Positions 63,344 through 64,000 of a stretch of 64,000 nt of DNA are shown one piece after another; position 1 is the stretch's first letter; each line of letters opens with the position of its first letter. Position numbers and translations under genes: made by a program. The stretch covers positions 4,774,001 to 4,838,000 of the forward strand of contig JBLDXI010000009.1 in NCBI GenBank assembly GCA_047495785.1. Direction: 5' to 3'. The notes beneath the pieces are model-generated. The model was not told where the DNA came from. It ran no database searches and worked only from the letters and a program-made list of their open reading frames with translations. This DNA is from Lepidodermella squamata (taxonomy: Eukaryota; Gastrotricha).

Positions 63344-64000
63344 TCTATTATTACTTTACACTGAATGAAGAATCCTTGACCGATAATTCTTCGAAAATCA
63401 ATTGTTTCGCGATAAATCAATATTCAAAAGTGTCGTTTCATAACCTTAATAAATCAAAAATATTCCGCGTCTGTTGAGTTGCGAGAGTACTGTAATTCTC
63501 CAGCTGAAGATCTCATTAAATTTCAGCGCGGGGTACCTCTTCCACGAGAATTTCTTCCCGAGACCCGAGTTAAAATTTGATATGTGATATCTATCAATCT
63601 ATCGTGGCTCTTTTCTGCTTTCATTATTACAGATTACAGCTTGGAAATTTGGACCGCTAGCTCTCATGGGATGTGAAATCGCGGAGTTTAGACTTGATGA
63701 CGAATTTAATCATCTTTAAAGTCCCTTGACGGTTATTTATAGGCGCGCTGGTTTATTTTTTTCAAAACCAATCTATCATTATGAAAATTACCCTCTGCGC
63801 CATACCTTCAGGGATTCCATCAACGCATGCCAGATGTAAATTCTTGAACAATCCAAAAGGAATTTGCGCCAAGCTGATAAGTCCGAGAGTAACGTGACAC
63901 TAATGCACTGGGCTGTAATTGATATTAAATTTCTGTCTGCTTTGAAAATTTTTGCTTCATATTTATATAGCTCGTTTTGCATGGATTTTACAGTTTCCTA
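63344..64000. other. Right-end sequence without a supported gene
   Basis: AATAAA for the preceding gene lies at 63448-63453. A minus ORF at 63788-63982 has no supporting feature. Nothing else is seen. Confidence 0.4.

Overview
The window is nuclear DNA of an invertebrate animal. Genes carry short GT-AG introns (mostly 50-90 bp) with C. elegans-like TTTTCAG/TTTTTAG acceptors, encode secreted and membrane proteins with animal domains (LamG-like, C-type lectin, WSC, EB-type cysteine modules, FAR-17a/AIG1, cyclin), and use AATAAA signals. Intron style, a tight head-to-tail gene trio with acceptor sequences just before the ATGs, and EB-type modules suggest an ecdysozoan, possibly a nematode or relative. 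A short TTAGGG-type tract is not the classical nematode telomere repeat, so the phylum stays open. I found no bacterial genes, rRNA, intact tRNA or CRISPR.

Region 1 (1-25.4 kb, all minus strand) is an array of surface-protein genes built from exchangeable exons. Modules are (a) signal peptide plus a ~200-residue LamG/concanavalin-like domain ending in phase 1, (b) a Thr/Ser/Pro mucin exon, (c) a two-exon SEA-like domain whose first exon is exactly 169 nt in all seven genes that have it, and (d) a hydrophobic GPI-signal-like C-terminus. Four genes have the full set (1814-199, 6241-4569, 10257-8482, 18196-16388), three lack LamG and mucin (2985-2323, 7435-6723, 24971-24296), and two have LamG plus a mucin tail without SEA (15107-13916, 23157-21948). 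One is damaged (20575-19274) and one is a fragment (about 12576-13310). The array has grown by tandem duplication, and MITEs, SINEs and a decayed Ty3/gypsy element lie between the genes.

Region 2 (26-33 kb, minus strand) holds a lectin receptor with a WSC domain inserted inside a C-type lectin domain, a mucin-like type I membrane protein with alternative cytoplasmic-tail exons, and an unrecognised Trp/Pro-rich secreted protein.

Region 3 (33.7-64 kb, plus strand except the cyclin) holds a small secreted protein, three tandem AIG1/ADTRP-like genes in an operon-like layout, a B-type cyclin gene rebuilt from four exons (45958-43263), a 601-residue EB-like cysteine-rich secreted protein (46714-49523), and twelve small secreted-protein genes of one apparently undescribed family. 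Four of the twelve are 4-Cys (37-41 kb) and eight are 2-Cys (50-63 kb). They share a C-x(2)-[CYF]-[YF]-G-x-D-x-I-P signature and a C-A-x-L-P-L-K-K-R-[LI] signature. The surface array and this peptide array are the most novel content.

All gene models are read by eye from reading frames, splice consensus and paralogue comparison; none has transcript support here.
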